From the NCBI GenBank assembly GCA_030635365.1, contig DAOVYZ010000252.1:1-5763 (forward strand): DNA of 5,763 nucleotides, read 5' to 3'. The position numbers were made by a program, and so were the translations under genes. Below the pieces are notes generated by a model that saw nothing but the letters and a program-made list of their open reading frames with translations, searched no databases and was not told the DNA's origin. Source of the DNA: Bacteroidales bacterium. GTDB taxonomy: Bacteria; Bacteroidota; Bacteroidia; Bacteroidales; UBA12077. Each line of letters opens with the position of its first letter. The first letter of the stretch is position 1. Positions 1-5,763 of this stretch are shown in pieces.

Positions 1-125
1 TACCAGGAATTGCTTATACCTCGGTATAATTCTTCTTTTGTTAGTTCATATTTTTCATTCCAGCCAGTGGTTTCAAAAAGTTTGTAAAACTGTTCAGCTG
101 CAGGTAATTTTTCTATTAAGTTCAT
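1..125 (-). CDS. Probable GNAT-family N-acetyltransferase, N-terminal fragment
   Basis: Only the first 41 codons are inside the window; the frame runs open off the left edge. The translation starts MNLIEKLPAAEQFYKLFETT and continues with GWNEKYELTKEELYRGISNSW. The pattern of a short 'LP-x-A-E-x-F' strand, a helix leading to an 'xGW' turn, and a second helix ending in 'xxSW' is what I know from the beginning of many small GNAT acetyltransferases, where it forms the first strand and helices before the acetyl-CoA fold. The acetyl-CoA-binding loop (R/Q-x-x-G-x-G/A) would lie outside, so the family call rests on the N-terminus alone and the substrate cannot be guessed. The ATG begins one base after the TAA of the TauE/SafE gene, so the two are almost certainly co-transcribed and perhaps translationally coupled. 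No Shine-Dalgarno sequence is visible. Confidence 0.6.
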   Translation of the reverse strand, partial: MNLIEKLPAAEQFYKLFETTGWNEKYELTKEELYRGISNSW

Positions 126-126
126 A

Positions 127-867
127 TTAAATTATATTTTGCAAGGAGCTAAAAATTAACATAAATCCCAATATCGCAAGCATCCCGTAAATGTATTTAT
201 GAAATCGCTGGATTGCGATTCTTTTATTCAACTGTTTGCCTAATAAAATTGCAATTAAAACAATTGGCAAACAATAAATAAAAACCAACAATACTTCTTG
301 TGTAAAATTTCCAACTAAGGCATGACTACATACGATAAATATTCCTGTCATAAAAAAGTACCCTTGCAATGTAGCTCTAAAGTTCTGTGGCTTCCATCTT
401 TTCAATGCACTATAAATTACTATTGGGGGACCATTTGTATTGTAAGCTCCGCCCAATACGCCCGCAATAAAACCAAAAATCCATGCAAATTTTTCATTTT
501 TTAATTTAACAGTTTGTGGTTTTGTTAAACTATATATTGCAAACAATAGGACTATAATTCCTAAAATTAACTTTATGACATTCTCATTTATATCGTCTAA
601 ATACCATATCCCAACTGGTATACCAAGCACTGAAGAAATTATTAACGGCCATATACTTTTATATTCGACTTTTTTCCAATTTCTTATTAAGATCGTGATT
701 GCAATAAAAAATGCAATTAAAGCCATTAACGGAGTTGCTATCTTCAATTCAATAACTAATGCTAGCAAAGGCATTGCAATTAAGGCATCACCGAATCCAA
801 AAGTTGAACGTGTTAATGTTGCGAAAAATATTATGCTAAGGATGATAACCGTTGTCCCAATATCCAT
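127..867 (-). CDS. TauE/SafE-family sulfite/organic anion exporter, membrane protein
   Basis: This is a 246-residue integral membrane protein with about eight hydrophobic segments (roughly residues 5-19, 28-60 as two, 72-90, 97-115, 127-153, 166-185, 190-209 and 226-244). It shows the two-repeat layout of the TauE/SafE family. The first half has the glycine motif FGFGDALIAMPLL (23-35) and the second half has the related GGAYNTNGPPIVIY (139-152), in which the NGPP element is typical. The length is normal for the family. Characterised members are thought to export sulfite, sulfoacetate or other small organic acids across the inner membrane; the substrate here is unknown and no sulfonate-metabolism gene is in view. 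The ATG follows directly on the TAA of the PhzF-like gene with no gap, and its own stop lies one base before the next start, so the three genes form one transcription unit. The start is set by this junction and gives a hydrophobic N-terminus at once. Confidence 0.88.
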   Translation of the reverse strand: MDIGTTVIILSIIFFATLTRSTFGFGDALIAMPLLALVIELKIATPLMALIAFFIAITILIRNWKKVEYKSIWPLIISSVLGIPVGIWYLDDINENVIKLILGIIVLLFAIYSLTKPQTVKLKNEKFAWIFGFIAGVLGGAYNTNGPPIVIYSALKRWKPQNFRATLQGYFFMTGIFIVCSHALVGNFTQEVLLVFIYCLPIVLIAILLGKQLNKRIAIQRFHKYIYGMLAILGFMLIFSSLQNII

Positions 868-1650
868 TTAAATAAAAATTTCTCCTTTCATAAATAATCG
901 AGCTGTTCCTGAAATTTTAACTCTATCTCCATGATATTCACATCCTAGTTTTCCTATTCTTTCAGATAGTTGAATTGCCGACAAATTATTTTTACCTAAC
1001 TTCTCTGCCCAGTATGGAATTAATATGGTGTGTGCAGAACCTGTTACTGGGTCTTCATTAATTCCGGCTCTGGGAGCAAAAAACCTTGACACAAAATCAC
1101 AATCATTCCCAGGAGCTGTAATTATAATTCCAAAAGTGTCTATTTCCTCAAGCATTCCAAAATCAGGTTTTATATTTTCTATGTCTGCTTGGGTTTTATA
1201 AACAACAAGTAGATCTCTGGCATTTAACACTTCAACAGGTTCTTTCCCCAGTGCTTTTGCTACATTTTCAGGTACTGATATAGGTTCTGGCTTATTTGTA
1301 GGAAAATCCATTTCGATTAAATCTCCCTTCTTTTCTATATTCAGTTCTCCGCTTAAAGGAGAGATAAATTTTATTCTGTCTTTTTGGTATTTTAGTTCAT
1401 TAAATATCACCCACGACGTTGCCAATGTGGGATGCCCTGCAAGGTTTATCTCTACTTTTGGCGTAAACCATCGTATTTCAAAATAATCAAGCTTAGGAAC
1501 AAAAAATGCTGTTTCGGAAAGGTTGTTTTCCATCGCGATTTTTTGCATGGTTTCAGTATCTAACCATTCTTTTAAAGGACACACTGCAGCAGGATTACCT
1601 CCAAATATATGATCAGTAAAAGCATCAACCTGGTACATTAAAATACTCAT
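868..1650 (-). CDS. PhzF-family isomerase-like protein
   Basis: This 260-residue soluble protein belongs to the PhzF/diaminopimelate-epimerase-like fold family. Visible landmarks are the N-terminal YQVDAFT and FGGNPAAVC (6-24), the segment NNLSETAFF (42-50) with the glutamate at 46 corresponding to the catalytic acid/base of PhzF, the conserved NLAGHPTLAT (69-78), and in the second half GINEDPVTGSAHT (196-208), followed by the closing GDRVKISGTA (241-250). PhzF itself isomerises trans-2,3-dihydro-3-hydroxyanthranilate in phenazine synthesis. No other phenazine gene is present, and most family members in other bacteria have no known substrate, so a phenazine role should not be assumed. A second in-frame ATG at codon 5 would also fit the family's usual N-terminus; the upstream one is kept because neither has a ribosome binding site. 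It is the first gene of the tight unit with the TauE/SafE exporter. Confidence 0.9.
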   Translation of the reverse strand: MSILMYQVDAFTDHIFGGNPAAVCPLKEWLDTETMQKIAMENNLSETAFFVPKLDYFEIRWFTPKVEINLAGHPTLATSWVIFNELKYQKDRIKFISPLSGELNIEKKGDLIEMDFPTNKPEPISVPENVAKALGKEPVEVLNARDLLVVYKTQADIENIKPDFGMLEEIDTFGIIITAPGNDCDFVSRFFAPRAGINEDPVTGSAHTILIPYWAEKLGKNNLSAIQLSERIGKLGCEYHGDRVKISGTARLFMKGEIFI

Positions 1651-1755
1651 AACTTTTTAAATTTGAAGATTTGAAGTTTGATAAATGTAAGAAAAAATGA
1701 CTTAGGGAAATATAATTAACAAATAATTTATTATTGCGAATTGACGTTGAGTTGA
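1651..1755. other. Intergenic gap between histidine kinase and PhzF-like gene
   Basis: This 105-base AT-rich stretch separates the end of the two-component pair from the start of the isomerase/exporter unit, so a promoter for that unit is expected here. No confident promoter match or GC-rich terminator is visible. A weak AT-only hairpin (AATAAT / ATTATT, 1722-1735) and the short tandem repeat at 1661-1680 are the only structure. No open frame of note is present. Confidence 0.5.
1661..1680. repeat. Tandem ATTTGAAG repeat, related to the arm of the 4.9-kb repeat element
   Basis: ATTTGAAG occurs twice back to back (1661-1668 and 1669-1676), followed by TTTG. The plus-strand sequence at 1662-1680 matches 4937-4954 apart from one deleted base and one mismatch. 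The matching site is the right arm of the inverted repeat between the two permease genes. No left arm is visible here, so this may be a partial or decayed copy, or a chance match in AT-rich DNA. Confidence 0.5.
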
Positions 1756-2766
1756 TTACTTAAGTATTTTCTTATTTACAATTCCCACAATTAATCCATA
1801 CCCTTTTTCCTTATTGTTTATATTGATCTCCCCACCGTGGGCATTCATTATTTTTTTACAAAGATGCAATCCCAATCCATACCCCCCAGTATTACGTGAA
1901 CGGGATTTATCTGTGCGGTAAAATGGTTCAAATACTTTTTCAATTTCATCAGGATGCAGTCCTTGCCCATAATCTTCGATCTGAATTGTAATATTTTCTT
2001 CGTTATTAATTACTGAAACCTCAACAAGCCTTTCATTGTTTGATGAGTATTTAAGCGCATTATCTATAACATTGCGTAATACTATTTTCATTAAATCTAC
2101 ATCAGCTTCTATATACAAATTGTCAGATATGGCATTTGTTTTTATCCCATCTTGTTCATTTGAGTATTCTTTTGCAATTTGTTCTATTAAATCTTTAATA
2201 GATATATGCGTAATATTAAGGTTATTAAAACCGCTTTCTAAACGATGAGACTCCAGAAGCTCTTTTATCATTATTTCAACTTCTTTCAAATTCCTTTTTA
2301 CAATTGTAGTATACTCCGATTCATCAATCATTTCAAGTGCTAATCGTGAACGGGTAATGGGTGTGCGAAGCTCATGGCTAACATCAAGTAAAAGCTGTTC
2401 GCGTGCCTCAACCATAATTTTAAGGTCTTTTGCCATCTGATTAAACGCCGTTGCCAGTTTGCCTATTTCATCCTTACTTTTTACGTTTATCTGTACATCA
2501 AGATTTCCTTTGCTTATTTCTTTAACTCCTCTATTTAGTTCACTTAATGGTAGCAATAAGCGTCTCAGAAAATATATTGCTAACGCGAAAATTAATATCA
2601 CAATTATATGCAAAAAGAAATTATGAAGCCTAGAGTCATCGAAAGAAATAAAATCATTAAATAGTAATATGGTTACAATAATTGCAAAAGCCAACAAAAT
2701 GATCAATCCAAATAACTTACCTATAAATGAATGTGATATCGTTTTTAATTGTTTGTAGATTGACAT
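1756..2766 (-). CDS. Sensor histidine kinase with HAMP domain (OmpR-system partner)
   Basis: This 336-residue inner-membrane kinase would phosphorylate the response regulator encoded just before it. In order it has TM1 (about 14-36), a very short extracytoplasmic stretch (about 37-50), TM2 (about 51-68), a HAMP linker (about 69-120), the dimerisation/phosphoacceptor helix with LLLDVSHELRTPITRSRLAL (phosphorylated His131), and a complete ATPase domain. The ATPase domain has an N box RNVIDNALKYS (231-241), a G1 box EDYGQG (264-269), an F box VFEPFYR (278-284) and a G2 box GGYGLGL (294-300). All catalytic residues appear intact. The short loop argues against a large periplasmic ligand-binding domain; a signal from within the membrane or from a neighbouring membrane protein is more likely. 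The TITRSRLAL-like helix resembles CpxA/RstB-type kinases. The start lies 12 bases after the regulator's stop, without a clear ribosome binding site. Confidence 0.95.
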   Translation of the reverse strand: MSIYKQLKTISHSFIGKLFGLIILLAFAIIVTILLFNDFISFDDSRLHNFFLHIIVILIFALAIYFLRRLLLPLSELNRGVKEISKGNLDVQINVKSKDEIGKLATAFNQMAKDLKIMVEAREQLLLDVSHELRTPITRSRLALEMIDESEYTTIVKRNLKEVEIMIKELLESHRLESGFNNLNITHISIKDLIEQIAKEYSNEQDGIKTNAISDNLYIEADVDLMKIVLRNVIDNALKYSSNNERLVEVSVINNEENITIQIEDYGQGLHPDEIEKVFEPFYRTDKSRSRNTGGYGLGLHLCKKIMNAHGGEININNKEKGYGLIVGIVNKKILK

Positions 2767-2778
2767 AATAATTCTTTT

Positions 2779-3459
2779 TTATTCCCTAATAAATATATAC
2801 CCTGCTCCTCGTACTGTTTTTATATAGTTAGGATCTCTAGGATTGTCATTTAATTTTTGCCTAAGGCGGCTTATTAACATATCAACCGAGCGGTCGAATA
2901 CAGACCAATCAATCCCGTGTAAATTATCCATAATAAAATCCCGTGTAATTACCCTGCCTCTATTTTTAGCAAATAGTAATAATAATTCAAATTCAGAAGA
3001 TGATAAGTCCATTTGCTTACCTTGAATTTCTGCCATGTATTTTTCAGGATATAGTACAAGCTCTCCAAAATCAATTTTATCCTTTATCTCAACCGTTTGA
3101 ACTCTTCTGAGAATTGTTTTGATTCTTGCTTCCAGTTCACGTGGCTCAAAAGGTTTTGGCATATAATCATCAGCTCCAAGCTCCAAGCCAACTATCTTGT
3201 CGGTAACTTCGCCATGGGCTGTTAGCATAATTATTGGCACACTTGATTTTTGCCTTATAGTACGGCAAACTTCAAAACCATCCATTTCAGGCATCATAAT
3301 GTCTAGAATTACAAGGTTGGGTTGTTGCTTTAAAGTTAAATCTATTCCTTCTAAAGGTTTCAATGTTGAAATTACCTCATAGCCTGACTTTTCAAGATAA
3401 ATCCTAAGTAGGCTGTTCAATTCTTCGTCATCATCTATAATTAGAATTTTTGGTTTCAT
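2779..3459 (-). CDS. OmpR/PhoB-family response regulator
   Basis: This is a 226-residue DNA-binding regulator of normal family length. The receiver domain (about 1-118) has the acidic cluster at D9-D11, phosphoacceptor D53 in LVILDIMMPEMDG (49-61), the switch residues T80 and Y99, and the conserved K102 in MPKPF (100-104). The C-terminal winged-helix domain (about 128-225) shows the DLSSSEFELLLLFAKNRGRV entry (151-170), the recognition-helix region DRSVDMLISRLRQKL (189-203) and the ending IKTVRGAGYIF (213-223). It is likely activated by the histidine kinase that follows 12 bases later. The adjacent MacB-like permease genes are the most plausible targets, by analogy with other two-component systems next to export genes; no operator repeat was identified. 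The short AGGA three bases before the ATG is only a weak Shine-Dalgarno match. Confidence 0.96.
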   Translation of the reverse strand: MKPKILIIDDDEELNSLLRIYLEKSGYEVISTLKPLEGIDLTLKQQPNLVILDIMMPEMDGFEVCRTIRQKSSVPIIMLTAHGEVTDKIVGLELGADDYMPKPFEPRELEARIKTILRRVQTVEIKDKIDFGELVLYPEKYMAEIQGKQMDLSSSEFELLLLFAKNRGRVITRDFIMDNLHGIDWSVFDRSVDMLISRLRQKLNDNPRDPNYIKTVRGAGYIFIRE

Positions 3460-3552
3460 TATTCCTAATTCAAATTATCTTCTATGCTATTAAGCTCAAT
3501 CCTAATGTTATCCATAAATTAAATAAAGATACTAAATAATAATTCTATTCAA
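3460..3552. other. Intergenic gap upstream of the response regulator
   Basis: This 93-base AT-rich gap lies between the end of the complete permease and the response regulator. It is long enough to hold a separate promoter for the two-component pair, but read-through from the permease gene is equally possible. I see no stem-loop with a U-tract that would end transcription. Confidence 0.5.
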
Positions 3553-3553
3553 T
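3524..3553 (-). promoter_or_regulatory. Weak candidate Bacteroidota-type promoter for the two-component pair
   Basis: On the minus strand ATTG (3550-3553) is followed after 18 bases by TATCTTTA (3524-3531). The Bacteroidota housekeeping consensus is TTTG, about 19 bases, then TAnnTTTG, so the match is 3 of 4 and 7 of 8 with near-correct spacing. In such AT-rich DNA this could easily arise by chance. Its position, at the very end of the permease gene and 64 bases before the regulator's start, is sensible. Confidence 0.2.
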
Positions 3554-4773
3554 CATTCTGCCCTTAACGATTCTATTGGATCTAATTTAGCTGCCCGTTG
3601 AGCAGGAATCACCCCAAAGATCAATCCTGTAATCATTGAAAACAAAATTGAAACTACTACTACATATGCTGAGATATAGGTTGTCCAGTCCGAAAATTCA
3701 TTTAATATCCAGGCAGCAGTGAATCCAACTAAAATCCCACCAACACCTCCTGCGCTCCCCAACATAAATGATTCAAACAAAAACTGAAATACTATATTTT
3801 TTTTCCTTGCTCCAACAGATATACGTAAACCTATTTCTTTGATCCGTTCGCGTACCGAAAGAATCATAACTGCCAATATTCCAACACCTCCAATAATTAA
3901 TGATATTCCAGCTACTCCAAGTATGAGAATATTAAACATTCTGGATGTTTCTTCAGTCGCCCTTATTGTATTTAATTGGTTTACGATTGTAAAATCATTC
4001 TTTTTTTCTAGCTCATTTAACTTATGGTTTGCCCTTAACTGTTCTATAACAAACTTTTCCGTTTTATCCATGTTTGCCATTTCATCTATTTGTAAATAAA
4101 CTTTGCCAACATAATCTATATTAAGTACTCTTCTCAATATTGTTTTTACAGGTATCATAACAACATTATCTATATTTCCCATTTCGTTAACAGTACCTTT
4201 AAGATTAAGTACTCCAATTACTTTGAAAGGAATTTTGTTAATATATATAGTCTTATTTACCGGATCTTCATTTTTAAATATATTATCGGCTGCAATTGAA
4301 CCTAATACCGCAACTCTTTCGGAACTATTATTTTGATTTTTGGTAAAAAAGTCTCCTGCCCTCAGAGTATAATTCCGCATTGCAGGATATTCAGGCATTA
4401 CACCCTGCACAAGAGAACTTGTGGCAAGATTGCCAAATTTTATCGGCAATTGTTTTTCCTGAAAAGCCGAAATACTGCTAACATGATTACATATTGATAG
4501 ACTCTCTGAATCTGATAACTTCAATGTAGTAACATTATCAATTTGCCTTTTTCTGCCAAAAGTTTCTGTATACTTACCTGCATTTACAACTATAACATTG
4601 GCCCCCATCGCTTTTATTGGTTCAAGTGCTTTCCTCTTTGCGCCTTCGCCAATAGCCATAGTTATCATTACAGCAGCTATCCCAACTGCCATTCCAGCAA
4701 TTGATAAATATGTCCTTGATTTATTAAGAAACAATGCCTTCACAGATAACCCAATATTTCTAAATGCTTTCAT
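3553..4773 (-). CDS. MacB/FtsX-type ABC transporter permease, complete
   Basis: This 406-residue permease has the four-helix MacB layout. A short cytoplasmic amphipathic start precedes TM1 (about 22-41, ending at IGEGAK). A large periplasmic domain (about 45-280, MacB_PCD type) contains the typical VAVLGSIAADNIF, IPFKVIGVL (181-189) and IPVKTILRRV (207-216) motifs. TM2 (about 283-306), the cytoplasmic coupling segment SVRERIKEIGLRISVGARKK (306-325), TM3 (about 331-357) and TM4 (about 369-390) follow, and the protein ends in AAKLDPIESLRAE. The family couples ATP hydrolysis by a separate ATPase to movement of substrates (macrolides, peptides, lipoproteins, toxins) through the periplasm, usually with a periplasmic adaptor and TolC. 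Neither ATPase nor adaptor is in the window; they would be expected upstream past the right edge. The start agrees with the family N-terminus. A paralogous permease lies directly upstream and a two-component system directly downstream. Confidence 0.95.
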   Translation of the reverse strand: MKAFRNIGLSVKALFLNKSRTYLSIAGMAVGIAAVMITMAIGEGAKRKALEPIKAMGANVIVVNAGKYTETFGRKRQIDNVTTLKLSDSESLSICNHVSSISAFQEKQLPIKFGNLATSSLVQGVMPEYPAMRNYTLRAGDFFTKNQNNSSERVAVLGSIAADNIFKNEDPVNKTIYINKIPFKVIGVLNLKGTVNEMGNIDNVVMIPVKTILRRVLNIDYVGKVYLQIDEMANMDKTEKFVIEQLRANHKLNELEKKNDFTIVNQLNTIRATEETSRMFNILILGVAGISLIIGGVGILAVMILSVRERIKEIGLRISVGARKKNIVFQFLFESFMLGSAGGVGGILVGFTAAWILNEFSDWTTYISAYVVVVSILFSMITGLIFGVIPAQRAAKLDPIESLRAE

Positions 4774-4825
4774 ATATAATAGTGTAAACCATTAACATTA
4801 GTTAGTACCATGGAATATTTGTAAG

Positions 4826-4953
4826 AAGCTCCAAAGTTCAAAACACAAAATCCAAATAAATTCAAATATTTAAAACTCAATTCACATAACATTTTATTCA
4901 TTGCACTCATGAAGAAAGGTATTTGGACATTTGCATTTTGAAGATTGGAGTTT
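4826..4953. repeat. Long imperfect inverted repeat between the permease genes
   Basis: The left arm at 4826-4857 begins AAGCTCCAAAGTTCAAAAC and ends TCCAAAT. The reverse complement of 4921-4953 begins AAACTCCAATCTTCAAAAT and ends GTCCAAAT. Aligned with one single-base gap, roughly three quarters of positions agree over about 32 bases; the loop is 63 bases. In the transcript running from the upstream to the downstream permease it could form a long stem-loop. There is no T-run after it, so a simple intrinsic terminator is unlikely. It could be a non-coding mobile or extragenic palindromic repeat, or a stability or attenuation hairpin. The type is not assigned to a named family. Confidence 0.65.
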
Positions 4954-4964
4954 GTTTGTTTTTT

Positions 4965-4992
4965 GTTAATTGTTAATTGTTAATTGTTAATT
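4965..4992. repeat. Tandem heptamer GTTAATT, four copies
   Basis: GTTAATT occurs four times without interruption, preceded by a T-rich run. It lies 25 bases after the stop of the upstream permease (in the direction of transcription) and next to the right arm of the inverted repeat. Short perfect tandem repeats of this kind can vary in copy number by slippage. It is outside any gene, so copy changes would alter spacing or transcript structure only. Confidence 0.95.
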
Positions 4993-5017
4993 ATAATTTT
5001 AAAACTATATAGTAGTT

Positions 5018-5763
5018 CTATTTCATTGATTCAACTGGCTTGAGCTTTGCAGCCTTTTTAGCCGGTATAATTCCTGCTATCAAACCTGTTAATATTGGGA
5101 CTATGATTCCAACTATTACCGTTTGAAATGGAATGTAAAATGTTGCATCCATTTTATCACTAGCGATTTTTGAAAATGTCAGGCCCAATATTAAGCCGAT
5201 AATACCTCCTATTAATACCACTGCAATACTTTCTGCCAAAAATTGTGTGCTAATATCTGCATCTTTTGCCCCTATAGCCTTTCTTAATCCTATTTCTTTT
5301 GTACGTTGATTTACTGACATGTTCATCAATACAATAATAACTATAGCTCCTGCAAGTAAAGCGATTGCAGCTATTGCTGGTAGCAAAACTTTAAATACTT
5401 TAATCATTTCGTCGATAATATTTTGTACCTGCACTGGTGTGAGAATATTAAAATCATCAGCCTCTCCTGTTGATAAAGAGTGCCTTTCTCTTAAGATATT
5501 TCTTACAACAGGTTCTGCGCTAATACTTAACTCTGAATTTTCAAATTCAAATTTAAGGCCCATTATGTAATCAACATTCGCAACGCGGCGAAGCATTGTT
5601 GTAATTGGAATATAAATTTCTTCATCTAAATCCATACCATGAGGATCTGCCCCTTGGGCTTCTGCTATCCCTATTCCATTGCATGGTATATTACCCATTT
5701 GAGCCTGGGGGCCAAGGGGGGCAGCACCTCCGAAAAGGATATTTGCAATTTTAGGCCCTAACA
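5018..5763 (-). CDS. MacB/FtsX-type ABC transporter permease, C-terminal part (5' end outside window)
   Basis: The frame is open to the right edge, giving at least 247 residues; the methionine at 5698 is internal, because the 21 codons before it continue the family sequence (LGPKIANILFGG). Visible parts are the end of the periplasmic domain with GADPHGMDLDEEIYIP and TTMLRRV, then TM2, the coupling segment SVNQRTKEIGLRKAIGAK, TM3 and TM4, and the ending AAKLKPVESMK. This matches the last 60 percent of a roughly 400-residue MacB permease and is clearly paralogous to the complete permease downstream; the two would plausibly form a heterodimer or two related transporters. The C-terminus stops a few residues earlier than its neighbour. 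The segment encoded by about 5665-5735 is poorly conserved and locally G-rich, although the frame is maintained. Confidence 0.93.
   Translation of the reverse strand, partial: LGPKIANILFGGAAPLGPQAQMGNIPCNGIGIAEAQGADPHGMDLDEEIYIPITTMLRRVANVDYIMGLKFEFENSELSISAEPVVRNILRERHSLSTGEADDFNILTPVQVQNIIDEMIKVFKVLLPAIAAIALLAGAIVIIVLMNMSVNQRTKEIGLRKAIGAKDADISTQFLAESIAVVLIGGIIGLILGLTFSKIASDKMDATFYIPFQTVIVGIIVPILTGLIAGIIPAKKAAKLKPVESMK

Larger units (their letters stand above)
4774..5017. other. Repeat-bearing intergenic gap between two permease genes
   Basis: This 244-base gap contains no credible open frame on either strand; the only ATG-started frames end within about ten codons. It carries the four-fold GTTAATT repeat and the imperfect inverted repeat listed separately. 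The sequence is strongly AT-rich. Its length is unusual compared with the 0-12-base gaps elsewhere in the window, and it sits inside what should be a single permease operon. Confidence 0.7.

Noticed and set aside
868..1650. Phenazine biosynthesis locus
   Set aside because: Only a PhzF-family member is present; no other phenazine genes are visible, and the family is broad with mostly unknown substrates.
1700..1720. Possible minus-strand -7 box TATATTTC for the PhzF-like unit
   Set aside because: It matches TAnnTTTG at 7 of 8 positions, but no TTTG lies at the expected distance upstream, and chance matches are frequent in this AT-rich gap.
1722..1735. AT-only hairpin AATAAT/ATTATT as a terminator after the histidine kinase
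   Set aside because: The stem has six A/T pairs and a two-base loop with no T-run following on the minus strand; it would be too weak for a terminator.
4965..4992. CRISPR array
   Set aside because: The heptamers are directly adjacent with no spacers, so this is a simple tandem repeat.
5319..5570. Plus-strand open frame of 83 codons, with similar plus-strand frames at 322-504, 575-871, 2036-2248, 2843-3025, 3197-3382, 3839-4099 and 4598-4795
   Set aside because: Each lies antisense to a well-supported minus-strand gene with recognisable domains, has no family resemblance, and is rich in low-complexity residues as expected for shadows of AT-rich membrane-protein genes.
5018..5698. Permease gene starting at the methionine at 5698
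   Set aside because: The frame is open to the window edge and the upstream codons continue the MacB-family sequence, so this methionine is internal.

Overview
The window looks like chromosomal DNA from a low-GC member of the Bacteroidota, possibly of the Marinilabiliales/Bacteroidales kind, though the lineage is inferred only from style. The base composition is clearly AT-rich, start codons mostly lack a Shine-Dalgarno sequence, and a MacB-type permease is paired with an OmpR-type two-component system, a common Bacteroidota arrangement. No rRNA, tRNA, CRISPR array, phage gene or transposase is visible.

Every gene I can support lies on the minus strand, so transcription runs from high to low coordinates. 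At the right edge (5018-5763) is the C-terminal part of a MacB/FtsX-type ABC permease whose start lies outside the window. A 244-base gap (4774-5017) follows, holding four tandem GTTAATT heptamers and a long imperfect inverted repeat. Next come a complete second MacB-type permease (3553-4773), an OmpR/PhoB-type response regulator (2779-3459) and a HAMP-containing sensor histidine kinase (1756-2766) that starts 12 bases after the regulator ends. After another gap (1651-1755), which carries a short sequence resembling one arm of the repeat, come a PhzF-family isomerase-like protein (868-1650), a TauE/SafE-family membrane exporter (127-867) and the first 41 codons of a probable GNAT acetyltransferase (1-125). 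These last three are packed with gaps of 0 and 1 base.

The likely working units are: (1) an ABC export or lipoprotein/peptide-transport system with two paralogous MacB-like permeases, whose ATPase and periplasmic adaptor probably lie upstream beyond the right edge, controlled by or co-expressed with the adjacent two-component system; and (2) a compact three-gene unit of isomerase, exporter and acetyltransferase with unknown substrate. The two-component system plausibly senses envelope stress or a toxic compound handled by the permeases. That is an inference from neighbourhood and from the very short extracytoplasmic loop of the kinase.

I found no convincing new biological system. The points most worth a second look are the repeat element between the permeases with its partial relative near the PhzF-like gene, and an unusually G-rich, poorly conserved stretch at the right edge that may be a sequence or assembly artefact.
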